Positions 48,988-57,526 of a stretch of 64,000 nt of DNA are shown piece by piece. The translations under genes and the position numbers were made by a program. Source of the DNA: Candidatus Rokuibacteriota bacterium (GTDB lineage: Bacteria; Methylomirabilota; Methylomirabilia; Rokubacteriales; CSP1-6); assembly GCA_003220225.1 (NCBI GenBank), contig QHRU01000044.1, positions 12,553 to 76,552 of the forward strand, written 5' to 3'. The notes beneath the pieces are model-generated. The model did no database searches and was not told where the DNA came from. It saw nothing but the letters and a program-made list of their open reading frames with translations. Numbering within the stretch: position 1 is the stretch's first letter; the number at the start of each line of letters is the position of its first letter.

Positions 48988-49404
48988 TCAGAGAGTCGAG
49001 ATCAGCTTGAGGTCGGAATCGTAGCGCAGCCGCGCCCGCGCGTCGGCCGGATCGGTCCACAGCACCTCGTCCACCTCGTGGTCGTGCTCGCCGACCTTCT
49101 GGAGCGGCCGCATGAGATACCAGCGTACCGATTTTCGGATGCGCTGGCCGTTGCGCTGAAACCAGTAGGTCACCGACTCCAGCTCGCGCACGACCTCGCA
49201 CTCCCAGCCGGTTTCTTCGCGCACCTCGCGCAGGGCGGCGTCGGCCGCCGACTCGCCGGGATTGAGCGCGCCCTTGGGCAGCGTCCACACGGGCTGGTTG
49301 CGGAGATCGCGCGCGCGGATGAGCAGCACGCTGCCCCGCTCGTCGACGACGAGACCGCCGGCGGAGAACTGCAGCAGCGGGTGCGGCCGCGACGCCCGGC
49401 TCAT
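48988..49404 (-). CDS. Nudix hydrolase
   Basis: 138 residues. A complete Nudix box GALNPGESAADAALREVREETGW follows WTLPKGALNPGE, giving the G-x5-E-x7-REVREETG metal site. Diadenosine-tetraphosphate-type and ADP-ribose-type members share this; the substrate is not predictable. ATG 49402-49404 lies 6 nt behind TATCAT, without a Shine-Dalgarno. Transcribed divergently from the next gene. Confidence 0.92.
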   Translation of the reverse strand: MSRASRPHPLLQFSAGGLVVDERGSVLLIRARDLRNQPVWTLPKGALNPGESAADAALREVREETGWECEVVRELESVTYWFQRNGQRIRKSVRWYLMRPLQKVGEHDHEVDEVLWTDPADARARLRYDSDLKLISTL

Positions 49405-49410
49405 GACCTC

Positions 49411-49420
49411 ATGATACCCT
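49411..49420. promoter_or_regulatory. Overlapping divergent -10 elements between Nudix and periplasmic protein genes
   Basis: ATGATACCCT. TATCAT on minus (49411-49416, 5 of 6 consensus) ends 6 nt before the Nudix ATG. TACCCT on plus (49415-49420) is weaker and would start a transcript with a short leader. The two share two bases as in the other bidirectional elements. Confidence 0.4.
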
Positions 49421-49437
49421 CACGCGAACCACGTCCC

Positions 49438-49884
49438 ATGCTGCGCCCGACCACCGCCGCCGTCGTCGTCGCCGCCGCGCTCGTCGCGGCGGGCGCCGTC
49501 GCGCAACCGGCCGCCGACCGTCGCCCCACCCCCAGGCAGGACGACGCGGCGGACGCGTACGGGGAAGCGCTCCGTCGGACCGATCCCGACGCGCACGCGC
49601 GCTACGTGCGCCTGCGCGAGGCGCGCGACGCGAGCCTCGCCGATCTGATGCGTGCGCAGGACCGCTACCGCGCCGCCGGCCCCGAGCTGCGCGCCGTCTC
49701 GCTGCCGCAGATGCGTGCGGCGCGGAGGAAGTACGCGGCCGACGCGCTGGCCTTCCTCGACTTCCTCGACGAGCGCGACCGGAAGGCGCTCGAGGAGTAC
49801 CGCGGCGCGATCGAGCAGATCAACGGGCTCCTCGAGCAGCGGGCGCGCGCCCGCGAGGAGCTCAAGGACCTGACGAAGGAGTGA
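49438..49884 (+). CDS. Periplasmic helical protein of unknown function
   Basis: 148 residues. The signal peptide TTAAVVVAAALVAAGAVAQPA ends at residue 24, and the rest is charged and predicted entirely helical, with coiled-coil-like heptads (YRAAGPELRAVSLPQMRAAR, LDERDRKALEEYRGAIEQIN). No family recognised. An in-frame ATG at 49411 would add 9 residues. Its stop overlaps the helicase GTG (GTGA), so the two are co-transcribed. Confidence 0.75.
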   Translation: MLRPTTAAVVVAAALVAAGAVAQPAADRRPTPRQDDAADAYGEALRRTDPDAHARYVRLREARDASLADLMRAQDRYRAAGPELRAVSLPQMRAARRKYAADALAFLDFLDERDRKALEEYRGAIEQINGLLEQRARAREELKDLTKE

Positions 49885-51524
49885 GCGGCGCGCTGCGCGA
49901 GCACTTCCCCGCGGGATTCACGCCGCGACCCGAGCAGGCACGGCTGCTCGACGCGCTCGAGGACGCGCTGGCGGAGGCCGACGCGGACGCGAAGGCACCG
50001 CGCCTCTTCGTCGTCGAGGCGCCACCGGGCGTCGGCAAGAGCCACCTCGCGGTGACGCTGGCGCGCTGGAGCGACAACGCCTACCTGCTGACCTCGCAGA
50101 AGCTGCTGCAAGACCAGTACGACCGCGAGTTCGGCGACGTCGTGCAGGTCGTCAAGGGTCGCGACAACTACGCCTGCGAGCGCTACCCCGACGCGCGGGT
50201 GCCGACGTCGCTCGGTCTGTGCCGCCGTCCGCGCGGGCCGATCTGCCAGTGCCCCTACGCGCGCGCGAAGGCCGCCGCGCTGGCGGGCCCGGTGTTCTGC
50301 GCGAACACCTGGTACTTCGCGACGCTCCGTCACTGGCACGCCGAGCAGCTGCCCCGCCGCCGCCTGCTGATCGTCGACGAGGCGCACAACCTCGAGGGCC
50401 AGCTCGTCAGCGTCTACGCCGTGCGCTTCACCGCCGCTGAGATGAAGGAGTGGTTCGGCGGCACGCTGCCACGCCTCGACACGGCCGACGAGTACCGGCC
50501 GCTGCTGGCGCCGCACGTCGAGCGGCTCGACGCCGAGCTCGAGGCGGTCGGCCGTGCGCTGGAGGCGGTGCGGCCGCCCGACCTCGAGCCCGACGTCTTC
50601 TTGCAGATGCCGCCCTCGCGCGAGGAAGTGGTCCTGCTCGAGCGGCGCGACGCGCTCGACAGCGCGCTCGCGCGGCTGCGCGCCTTCGTGGAGGGCGAGG
50701 CGACGGAGTGGGTCGTGCGGTACCCGCCCGAGCCCGGCGCGACGCTGGAGCTGACGCCGCTCGGCGTCGCCGGCGAGGCGCGGGCGCTGCTCACCGAGTG
50801 CGCGGAGGTCACCGTCCTGCTCTCGGCCTATCTCGGTCCGGCCACGGCGGTCGCCGAGACGCTGGGCTTCGAGGCCGATGACGTGCGCGCCTTCGCCACG
50901 CCCTCGCCGTTCCCCCTCGAGCAGCGGCCCATCGTCTACCGGCCCGTCGGCGCCCTGTCGCGCGCGAGCCTGCCCGCGCTGGAGCCTGCGCTCTTCGCCG
51001 AGATCGTGGGCATCCTGGGCGCGCACCCGCGCGACAAGGGGCTGATCCACGTCGCCTCCTACGCGGTGGCGCGGCGGCTGATGGCCGACCTCGCGCGGCG
51101 CGCGCCGGCCGAGGCGCGCCGGCTGATCTTCGCGGAGTCCTCCGACGCGAAGGCTGCCGCGCTCGAGCGTCATCGCGCGTCGGCGGCCCCGACGGTGCTG
51201 GTGTCGCCGTCGCTGCGCGAGGGCGTCGACCTGCCCGACGACTTCCTGCGCTTCCAGATCGTCACGAAAATGCCGTACCCCGACCTCGGCGATCCGTGGA
51301 CGGCCGCGCGCCGCGCGCGCGATCCGCGCTGGTACGCGGTGGAGACGGCGAAGGCGCTCGTGCAGGCCTACGGCCGCTCGTGCCGCCACGCCGCGGACTA
51401 CGGCGTCACCTATGTCCTCGACGCGCAGTTCGAGCGGTTCCTGCAGCACAACCGTCCGCTGCTGCCGGAGTGGTTTCTCGACGCCGCGCACGCGGCGCTC
51501 CGCGTCTCGCCGTTCGACTCGTGA
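49881..51524 (+). CDS. DinG/XPD-like iron-sulfur DNA helicase
   Basis: 547 residues, SF2 helicase. Walker A EAPPGVGKSHLA at 46-57, DEAH at 166-169 (LLIVDEAHNLEGQ), and motif VI VQAYGRSCRHAADYGVTY near the end. Between I and II lie five cysteines (Cys99, 114, 122, 124 and 140), enough for the 4Fe-4S cluster of the XPD/DinG family. Shorter than E. coli DinG (716). It unwinds 5' overhang or D-loop substrates in repair. GTG start at 49881-49883 overlaps the preceding stop. Confidence 0.9.
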   Translation: MSGALREHFPAGFTPRPEQARLLDALEDALAEADADAKAPRLFVVEAPPGVGKSHLAVTLARWSDNAYLLTSQKLLQDQYDREFGDVVQVVKGRDNYACERYPDARVPTSLGLCRRPRGPICQCPYARAKAAALAGPVFCANTWYFATLRHWHAEQLPRRRLLIVDEAHNLEGQLVSVYAVRFTAAEMKEWFGGTLPRLDTADEYRPLLAPHVERLDAELEAVGRALEAVRPPDLEPDVFLQMPPSREEVVLLERRDALDSALARLRAFVEGEATEWVVRYPPEPGATLELTPLGVAGEARALLTECAEVTVLLSAYLGPATAVAETLGFEADDVRAFATPSPFPLEQRPIVYRPVGALSRASLPALEPALFAEIVGILGAHPRDKGLIHVASYAVARRLMADLARRAPAEARRLIFAESSDAKAAALERHRASAAPTVLVSPSLREGVDLPDDFLRFQIVTKMPYPDLGDPWTAARRARDPRWYAVETAKALVQAYGRSCRHAADYGVTYVLDAQFERFLQHNRPLLPEWFLDAAHAALRVSPFDS

Positions 51525-51529
51525 CATGA

Positions 51530-51548
51530 GGGGCCCCGAATGGGCCCC
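51530..51548. repeat. Short GC-rich palindrome after the helicase gene
   Basis: GGGGCCC and GGGCCCC flank a 5-base spacer (CGAAT). Seven perfect pairs, 6 bp past the stop. It resembles the first hairpin of the repeats at 3498 and 17392 but is shorter. It may end the helicase transcript. The rest of the 51525-51819 gap holds only a promoter. Confidence 0.5.
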
Positions 51549-51730
51549 CGATACGGACGTGGCCGCGACTCGTGGGCGCCACAAGGCCCCGGTCCAATCC
51601 AGTTCTTCCCTGGCGGTGCCAGTCCGACTCTCGCCGTGCCATCGTGGTCCGAACGAGTGCCGTTCCGGCGTGCCAGGCCACGCTCTTCGATCATCGGTGA
51701 GGCATCCGCGCCCGGTACGCAATGCAGTGC

Positions 51731-51760
51731 TTGGTTCCGTGCCCGCCTCTCTCCTAGAAT
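51731..51760 (+). promoter_or_regulatory. Candidate promoter of the 51820-63177 operon
   Basis: TTGGTT (51731-51736) and TAGAAT (51755-51760, 5 of 6 consensus) are 18 nt apart, giving a leader of about 53 nt before ATG 51820. It is the only good -10 in the 295-bp gap. Confidence 0.45.
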
Positions 51761-51819
51761 GCAGAAGTGAACGGAGCCGAATTCCCGCCGACCCCTCTTC
51801 GCACGGAGACGACACGGGT

Positions 51820-52269
51820 ATGAGAAATCGGAGCTGGTACGCGATCGCAGCGCTGGTGCTGATGGCGTCGTTGCCGGGTTGTGCGGCCAAGATCCAGGGC
51901 ACCGTCCAGCTCGTCGACGCCGGCCTGCAGCCGGTGGCGAACGAGAGCGCGCAGGGCACCGTCGTCAACATGATCAACACGACGGCGGCTGTCGAGCAGG
52001 CCTCGCACGCGGTGACGGTCGACGCGCAGGGCAAGTTCGAATCGGCCAAGGATCGGTTGCGTCCCGGGACCTATAAGGTGGAAGCGAACCGGATCGGGTA
52101 CGAGACGGAGACGCAGACGGTCGAGATCGGCAAGCACACGAGCAAGAAGCTCGACTTCAAGCTCAAGAAGATCCACGAGGCCAGGCGCAAGACCATCCAG
52201 GGTTCGCGCTCCGACGAAGACAAGATCATCAATCCCGGTGAAGTGAACATCCAGCCGCCCACGATGTAG
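51820..52269 (+). CDS. Lipoprotein with a carboxypeptidase-regulatory-like domain, first gene of the operon
   Basis: 149 residues. Lipobox MASLPGC places lipidation at Cys21; no Asp follows, so outer-membrane localisation is likely. The rest forms a beta-sandwich carboxypeptidase D regulatory-like domain (KIQGTVQLVDAGLQPVANES, YKVEANRIGYETETQTVEI) and a basic tail with KKIHEARRKTIQG. Such domains serve as adaptors. 7 bp separate it from the next lipoprotein. No exact family name. Confidence 0.82.
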   Translation: MRNRSWYAIAALVLMASLPGCAAKIQGTVQLVDAGLQPVANESAQGTVVNMINTTAAVEQASHAVTVDAQGKFESAKDRLRPGTYKVEANRIGYETETQTVEIGKHTSKKLDFKLKKIHEARRKTIQGSRSDEDKIINPGEVNIQPPTM

Positions 52270-52276
52270 GGGGACC

Positions 52277-54859
52277 ATGATCAGCCACGGAGTCCGGTAC
52301 GGGATCGCCGCGGCGGCGGCCCTGCTTCTGGCCGCCTGCAGCGGTCAGCAGGTGCAGCTCGAAATCAAAGCCCGGATGGACGGACAACCGGCGGCCGGCG
52401 CCACCGTCATGGTCGACGGCAAGGAGCTCGGCGTGACGGACGGGACGGGCGTGCTCGCCAGGCCGCTCACGCGGAGCGCCGGCGCCGAGGTCGACGTGCT
52501 CGTGAGCAAGGAGCTGCCCGGGCACCGCATCAAGCCCTGGAAGACGACACTCCTGATCAAGCTCGGCAAGGACGGCAAGATCGTCGACCGGTATTCCCTG
52601 GAGGCCGATCTCGCCGTGACCCGCTACTTCACCGTGGCCGTGAACGAGCAGGGGACGCCGGTCACCGACGCCACCGTCAAGCTGAACGACAAGGAGCTGG
52701 GCCAGACGGACGCCAAGGGCGAGCTCGTTCATGAATACACGACGCTGCCTCCGAAGGGCGTCACGCTCACGGTCAGCAAGCCCGGCTATGCGGCCTCGCA
52801 GAAGAGCGCGTCGGTGCAGCCGGGGGAACGGCTGGAGATTGCGCTGGCCCGGCGGGCCATCCTGACCGTGACCGCCATCAGCGACGAGTACGGCGTCCGA
52901 GCCGGCGTGCCCGGCGTCGCGGTGAGCGTTGACGGCCGGCCGCTGGGCAAGACCGACGAGCGGGGCGTCTACACCTACACGTACGAGGGTGCGCCGGGCC
53001 GCAAAGCGCAGGTCGCGCTGTCGGCGCCAGGGTACCTCCCCACCGACTGGAAGACGGCCGTCGCCCTCGAGGGCCAGGTCAGTGTCCAGCGCGCCTTCGC
53101 CCCGGCCACTCCCCGGCCGATCCGGGTCGGGGTGCACCGGTTCGTGGGCAACACCCCCGGCGTGGATCTCAAGGACGTCGCCTCCCAGGCGGAGACGGCC
53201 GTCGCCGCCCAGCTCTTCAAGGCCTCCGTGTTCCGCGAGGTGCCGGCCACCGACCTCGAGCGCGAGGTCAAACGGCTGAAGGTCGGCATCGACAAGATCG
53301 CGACCAAGGGCTGGCACGGCACGCCGCTGCGCCGCACGGTCGACATGGTCGTGCTCGGCAGCGTCGCCCGCGACGACAAGGGCCTCATCATCGAGACCAA
53401 GTTCTACATGGCCAGCGGAAGTCTCGTCCTCAGCCAGATCGCGCGCGCACGCGACGAGGGGGCGATCAACGGCGCCGTCCGCGAGGTCGTCGCCAACGTG
53501 ATGGAGCGGTTCCCCTTCGAGGGCACGGTCGTCGCCGTGGACGGCGAGCGCTACCAGCTCAACCTCGGCAAACCCTACCGCGTCGGACGGGGCACGGAGT
53601 TCGCGCTGCTTGCGGCAGAAGCGGTCACGGGCGACTCGACCCCGGCGCGATCTCGACAATTCGGTCTCCTGCGAGTCAACCGCGCGGAGGAAGGCGGCTC
53701 CTGGGCCGAGCTCGAAACCATCAACGCGAGGCGGACGGTGACTCCCGGCGACCGGGTCGTGCGGCGCGGGCACCTGGCGGGCGACGGCGAGGATTCCGGC
53801 ACCTCGGTCACTCTCTCGGCCAAGGGTGGGTTGGCGCCCGACGTGGCTCCGCTGCCGGGCGTGAACATCTACCTCAACGGCGACTGGGCGGGCACGACCG
53901 GCACCGACGGGCGGGCCGAAGTGCGGCTGCGTCCGGGCAAGAACTACGACATCCTCCTCTACCGCCACGGCTACCAGCAGGTGACCGACCGGCTCCGCAT
54001 GGACAAGGGTGAGGGCGTCAGGGAGTTCGTCCTCCCGGTCAACAACGCCGTATTCAGGGTCGACTCCGAGCCGTCTCGCGCCACGGTCCTCGTGGACGGT
54101 GATGCGTTCGGCAAGACCCCGCTGCTCGAGGGCAAGCCGGTCAGCCTCGGGTTCCACACCGTCAAGCTCACGGTCGGGGAGGACTACCGCGACTGGGAAG
54201 AGGTCGTGGAGTTCGACAAGAAGGTGGAGGACCGCACAGGCGAGCGGCGGATCGTCCTCCACAAGGATTACCTGAAGATCGCCGAGCGCGCGGCCCAGCA
54301 GGGCGACACCAACGCCGCCATGCAGGCCTATGCCAGCACGGACAAGACGCACCCGGATTACTCCGAGGCGCACGCGCGTCTGGGCCAGATCTACCTCGAC
54401 GACAAGAACGACTACGAGGCCGCCGTCCGCGAGTTCGAGAGCGTGCTGATGCTGCCCCAGAACAAGGACCTCATCTACAAGCAGTTCGCGGTGGCGTTCA
54501 CCAACCTCGGCCACGCGTATTACGAGAAGGGCAACCGCCTGGTGGATCGCGACCGCGAGGGCGCCACCCAGGCGCTGGCGAAGGCGGTGCAGAACCTCCA
54601 GATCGCCAAGCAGAACACGCGATTCTTCCCGACCGCGCACCACGACGAGGCGCTGCACGACACGTACTACTATCTGGCCCTCGCGTACCACAAGCTCTAC
54701 CTCGTCACTCGCAAGGCCTCGCTCGTGAACGCCGCCGACCTCGCCTGGCGCGAGTACTTCGATTTCTTCCCCAAGCGGCTGGAAGGCAATCCGACCTTCG
54801 AGCAGAGCCGCGCGGGAGCGCGGAAGTACTGGGACCAGATCAAAGACCAGCCGTCATAG
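52277..54859 (+). CDS. Large multidomain lipoprotein: Ig-like/PEGA repeats, CsgG/FlgT-like module and C-terminal TPR
   Basis: 860 residues. Lipobox LLLAACS with Cys21. Residues about 27-260 hold three related Ig-like carboxypeptidase-regulatory repeats (GQPAAGATVMVDGKELGVTD, GTPVTDATVKLNDKELGQTD, GVPGVAVSVDGRPLGKTDER). About 275-500 resembles the N- and M-domains of FlgT/CsgG-type lipoproteins (IRVGVHRFVGNTPGV, FEGTVVAVDGERYQLNLGKP). A fourth Ig repeat (LPGVNIYLNGDWAGTTGTD) and a PEGA domain (AVFRVDSEPSRATVLVDGDA) follow, and the last 200 residues are TPR units. Likely outer-membrane scaffold facing the periplasm. I know no named family with this order. Confidence 0.8.
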   Translation: MISHGVRYGIAAAAALLLAACSGQQVQLEIKARMDGQPAAGATVMVDGKELGVTDGTGVLARPLTRSAGAEVDVLVSKELPGHRIKPWKTTLLIKLGKDGKIVDRYSLEADLAVTRYFTVAVNEQGTPVTDATVKLNDKELGQTDAKGELVHEYTTLPPKGVTLTVSKPGYAASQKSASVQPGERLEIALARRAILTVTAISDEYGVRAGVPGVAVSVDGRPLGKTDERGVYTYTYEGAPGRKAQVALSAPGYLPTDWKTAVALEGQVSVQRAFAPATPRPIRVGVHRFVGNTPGVDLKDVASQAETAVAAQLFKASVFREVPATDLEREVKRLKVGIDKIATKGWHGTPLRRTVDMVVLGSVARDDKGLIIETKFYMASGSLVLSQIARARDEGAINGAVREVVANVMERFPFEGTVVAVDGERYQLNLGKPYRVGRGTEFALLAAEAVTGDSTPARSRQFGLLRVNRAEEGGSWAELETINARRTVTPGDRVVRRGHLAGDGEDSGTSVTLSAKGGLAPDVAPLPGVNIYLNGDWAGTTGTDGRAEVRLRPGKNYDILLYRHGYQQVTDRLRMDKGEGVREFVLPVNNAVFRVDSEPSRATVLVDGDAFGKTPLLEGKPVSLGFHTVKLTVGEDYRDWEEVVEFDKKVEDRTGERRIVLHKDYLKIAERAAQQGDTNAAMQAYASTDKTHPDYSEAHARLGQIYLDDKNDYEAAVREFESVLMLPQNKDLIYKQFAVAFTNLGHAYYEKGNRLVDRDREGATQALAKAVQNLQIAKQNTRFFPTAHHDEALHDTYYYLALAYHKLYLVTRKASLVNAADLAWREYFDFFPKRLEGNPTFEQSRAGARKYWDQIKDQPS

Positions 54860-54864
54860 CGCCC

Positions 54865-56022
54865 ATGAACGTCGCGCGTCGCGCTCGTGCCCTCGCCTGC
54901 GTGGTGCTGGCCGCCGCGCCCGGCGCGATGGCCCCGGCCACGGCGCCGGACGAGCAGGCGGCCCCGGCGGCGATCGTGCCGCTCTACGTGCGCCCGCTCA
55001 CCAGCATCGAGTCCGGCCGCAACGACGCCAACCCGGCGTGGGCCCGGTCCGGAAAGCTGATCGCGTTCGAGCGCAGCCGCGGGGACAAGAAGGAGATCGT
55101 GGTCGCCCGAGCGGACGGCACGATCGTGCACACGGTCTACTACCAGGCGTCCGAGGGCGGCAAGGAGCCCAAGTTCTTCTTCCCCGGCCTTACCGAAGAG
55201 GTCAGCTACAACGCCGGCATCGCGTGGTCCCCCGGGGGCGATCGGCTCGCCTTCACCAGCAACGGCGGCATCGGCAACTACGATCTGTACGTGCACGAGC
55301 TGGGCGGCAAGACGACGCGGCTCACGAACCACAAGGAAAAAGACGGCCAGGCCGACTGGTCGCCGGTGGCCGATCAGCTCGTGTTCGTCTCGGGGCGGAC
55401 CGGCAAGGGCGACCTCTACCTCCTGGACGTCGCGTCCCGCGGCGTGACGCGGCTGACGTGGGGCACGAGTCCGTTTCTCTATCCAGTGTGGTCGCCCGAC
55501 GGCACGAAGGTGACGATGCTCCACGGCAACAACGACAACCACGACGTCTACGTGATCGACGACGTGCGGCGGCCCGCCGAGACGCTGCGCGCGCTCACGA
55601 CCTGGGTCCACGACGACCTGCGACCGGTGTGGTCGCCGGACGGCAAGAAGATCGCCTTCTATTCCAATTACAATCCGGCCGGTGATTCCAGGACGTGGGC
55701 CATCGTGGTCGTCGCCGCCGACGGGTCAGACCCCACCGACGGCGCCGGACTGGCCGCCAAGGTGGTCGCCACCAGTGTCGTGCCCGACATGGAGCGCGGC
55801 CCGGCCTGGATGCCGAACAGCGCCGGCATCGTCTACGTCAAGGACGATCGATCGGAGTACAGCCCTCTGTACCTCGTCGACCTCGTGCGGGGCACCAACC
55901 TCCTCGTCAAGACCGAGACGAAGATGAACCACGACGTCACCTGCTCGGCGGACGGCGTGATCGCGTTCCGGGCTCAGGTCGACCAGTGGGACCAGATCTT
56001 CGTCGCGAAGCTGAAGGATTGA
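54865..56022 (+). CDS. TolB-like beta-propeller (WD40/PD40), exported
   Basis: 385 residues with a signal peptide (MNVARRARALACVVLAAAPG). PD40/WD40-like blades are clear from repeats of GRxxWSPDG or similar: AGIAWSPGGDRLAFTSNGG, ADWSPVADQLVFVSGRTG, PVWSPDGTKVTMLHGNND, RPVWSPDGKKIAFYSN. Resembles the C-terminal propeller of TolB; the TolB N-terminal CsgG-like domain is instead found in the preceding lipoprotein. Possibly binds that partner or a substrate. 5 bp after the previous stop. Confidence 0.85.
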   Translation: MNVARRARALACVVLAAAPGAMAPATAPDEQAAPAAIVPLYVRPLTSIESGRNDANPAWARSGKLIAFERSRGDKKEIVVARADGTIVHTVYYQASEGGKEPKFFFPGLTEEVSYNAGIAWSPGGDRLAFTSNGGIGNYDLYVHELGGKTTRLTNHKEKDGQADWSPVADQLVFVSGRTGKGDLYLLDVASRGVTRLTWGTSPFLYPVWSPDGTKVTMLHGNNDNHDVYVIDDVRRPAETLRALTTWVHDDLRPVWSPDGKKIAFYSNYNPAGDSRTWAIVVVAADGSDPTDGAGLAAKVVATSVVPDMERGPAWMPNSAGIVYVKDDRSEYSPLYLVDLVRGTNLLVKTETKMNHDVTCSADGVIAFRAQVDQWDQIFVAKLKD

Positions 56023-57506
56023 TGGCGGCCGGCCGGAGTACCGCGCTGCTGGTGACCCTCGCGATGCTCGCGGCGACGGCGGCGTGGGCGGCGGACGACG
56101 CCGTCGCGCGCGCGACGCAACTCTACGAGAAGCGTCACTATCGGGACGCCGCCCGCACGCTGGAGACGGCGCTGCCCTCGCTCGACCCGGCCCGGCAAGC
56201 GACCGCCTCGCTCACCCTCGGTATCGTCTATCTCGGTACCGCCGAGCTCCATCGAGAGCTCTCGCAATCGGCCACACCGATGCAGCTGGAGTACTTGAAA
56301 GCGCTCGCCGCCATTCGCGGGCCTGGCGCCAGCCGCCTCGCGAGCTTCTACCTCGGTCAAACCCTGCTGGAGAGCGGACGGCCCGCGGAGGCCATCAAGG
56401 TCCTCGAGCGATTCGCCGCCGAGCCCGGCGTCGAGCCCGGCTTCAGGGCGCAGGCCAGGGCTCACCTCGGCCTCGCGCATTTCGTCCGCAAGGATGTCAC
56501 GACGGCGCGGGCGCTCTGGAACTCCCTCGAGGCGAGGGACCCTCAGACAAGGGCCACGCTGGCGGCAGTCTACAGCCGGGCCGGGATCACGGAGCCGGCT
56601 CCGGTGGCGCTCGCCGACGCGGTCTTGAAGGAAATCGGCGAGCGGCCGGCGGCGCTCGTGCGGCAGAAGCTCATCGGCGTGTACGCGCGAGCGGGCCTGA
56701 CGGCCAGAGCGCTCGCGCTCGTCGATCAGACGGACCTCAAGGCGCCGAGCTCGACCGAAGTGCTGGGGCCTGCCAAGACCATCAACTTCTACGACCCGGC
56801 GCTGCTCGGTGAGCTCGCCGTGCTCTACCGGCACGCGAGCCGCCTGGCGCTCGAGCGGGCGGCCGCCGACGCGCGCGTGAGGGGCACGGCGGAGTATTAC
56901 CTCGGCGCCGCCTTCCTGGAAGCGGGCGACGTCGAGCGCGCGCTTCAGGCCACGCGCGCCTTCCTGGCGCTCCCCGGGGCTCCGCCGGCCTATCGCAATC
57001 GCGCGCTCGTCCGCGAGGCCACCGCGCGGTCGCTGCTGGCCCGGCGCGCCGATGGCGGGTCGGCGTGGGCGGCACTGGCCCGCGACACGGCCTCCGACCC
57101 GGATCTCTTGGCGGACATGGTGGCGGCCTGTGTGCGGCATCGGCTCGAGTGCGCGGAGATCGAGCCGCGCGCGGTGCGCGCCGCCGAGGCGGGGGAGCGG
57201 CGGAAGACGGCCGCCCTCAACTTCGCGCTCGGCACCTACCACCTGCGCAAGGGCGACCTGCCACGCGCCGTGGCGTACCTGGAATCGGCGCGGGACAAGG
57301 CCCAGAAGAACCGGATCGAGGCGAACGATCCAGTGCTGCTCGTGAACCTGGCAGAAGCGTACTACCGGACCACGCAGTTCTCGGAGAGCCTGGAAATTTA
57401 CTTCGAGATGAGCCAGCAGTTCCCGGTGGTCCGCCGCCTCCAGGAGCCGCTCCAGGGCGTGTACTCGATGACGCACAAGAGTGCGGGCGACGTGAAAATC
57501 TTCTGA
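56022..57506 (+). CDS. Periplasmic TPR-superhelical protein
   Basis: 494 residues with signal peptide (TALLVTLAMLAATAAWA) and TPR units at the N-terminus (DDAVARATQLYEKRHYRDAA, SLTLGIVYLGTAELHREL), in the middle (ARGTAEYYLGAAFLEAGDVE-type segments) and at the C-terminus (LNFALGTYHLRKGDLPRAVA, LLVNLAEAYYRTTQFSES). Start ATG 56022-56024 overlaps the TolB-like stop by one base (TGATG). No catalytic motif. Probably an assembly or scaffold component of the system encoded by the operon. Confidence 0.85.
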   Translation: MAAGRSTALLVTLAMLAATAAWAADDAVARATQLYEKRHYRDAARTLETALPSLDPARQATASLTLGIVYLGTAELHRELSQSATPMQLEYLKALAAIRGPGASRLASFYLGQTLLESGRPAEAIKVLERFAAEPGVEPGFRAQARAHLGLAHFVRKDVTTARALWNSLEARDPQTRATLAAVYSRAGITEPAPVALADAVLKEIGERPAALVRQKLIGVYARAGLTARALALVDQTDLKAPSSTEVLGPAKTINFYDPALLGELAVLYRHASRLALERAAADARVRGTAEYYLGAAFLEAGDVERALQATRAFLALPGAPPAYRNRALVREATARSLLARRADGGSAWAALARDTASDPDLLADMVAACVRHRLECAEIEPRAVRAAEAGERRKTAALNFALGTYHLRKGDLPRAVAYLESARDKAQKNRIEANDPVLLVNLAEAYYRTTQFSESLEIYFEMSQQFPVVRRLQEPLQGVYSMTHKSAGDVKIF

Positions 57507-57526
57507 TGAGGTGCTGGCGAGGTGCC

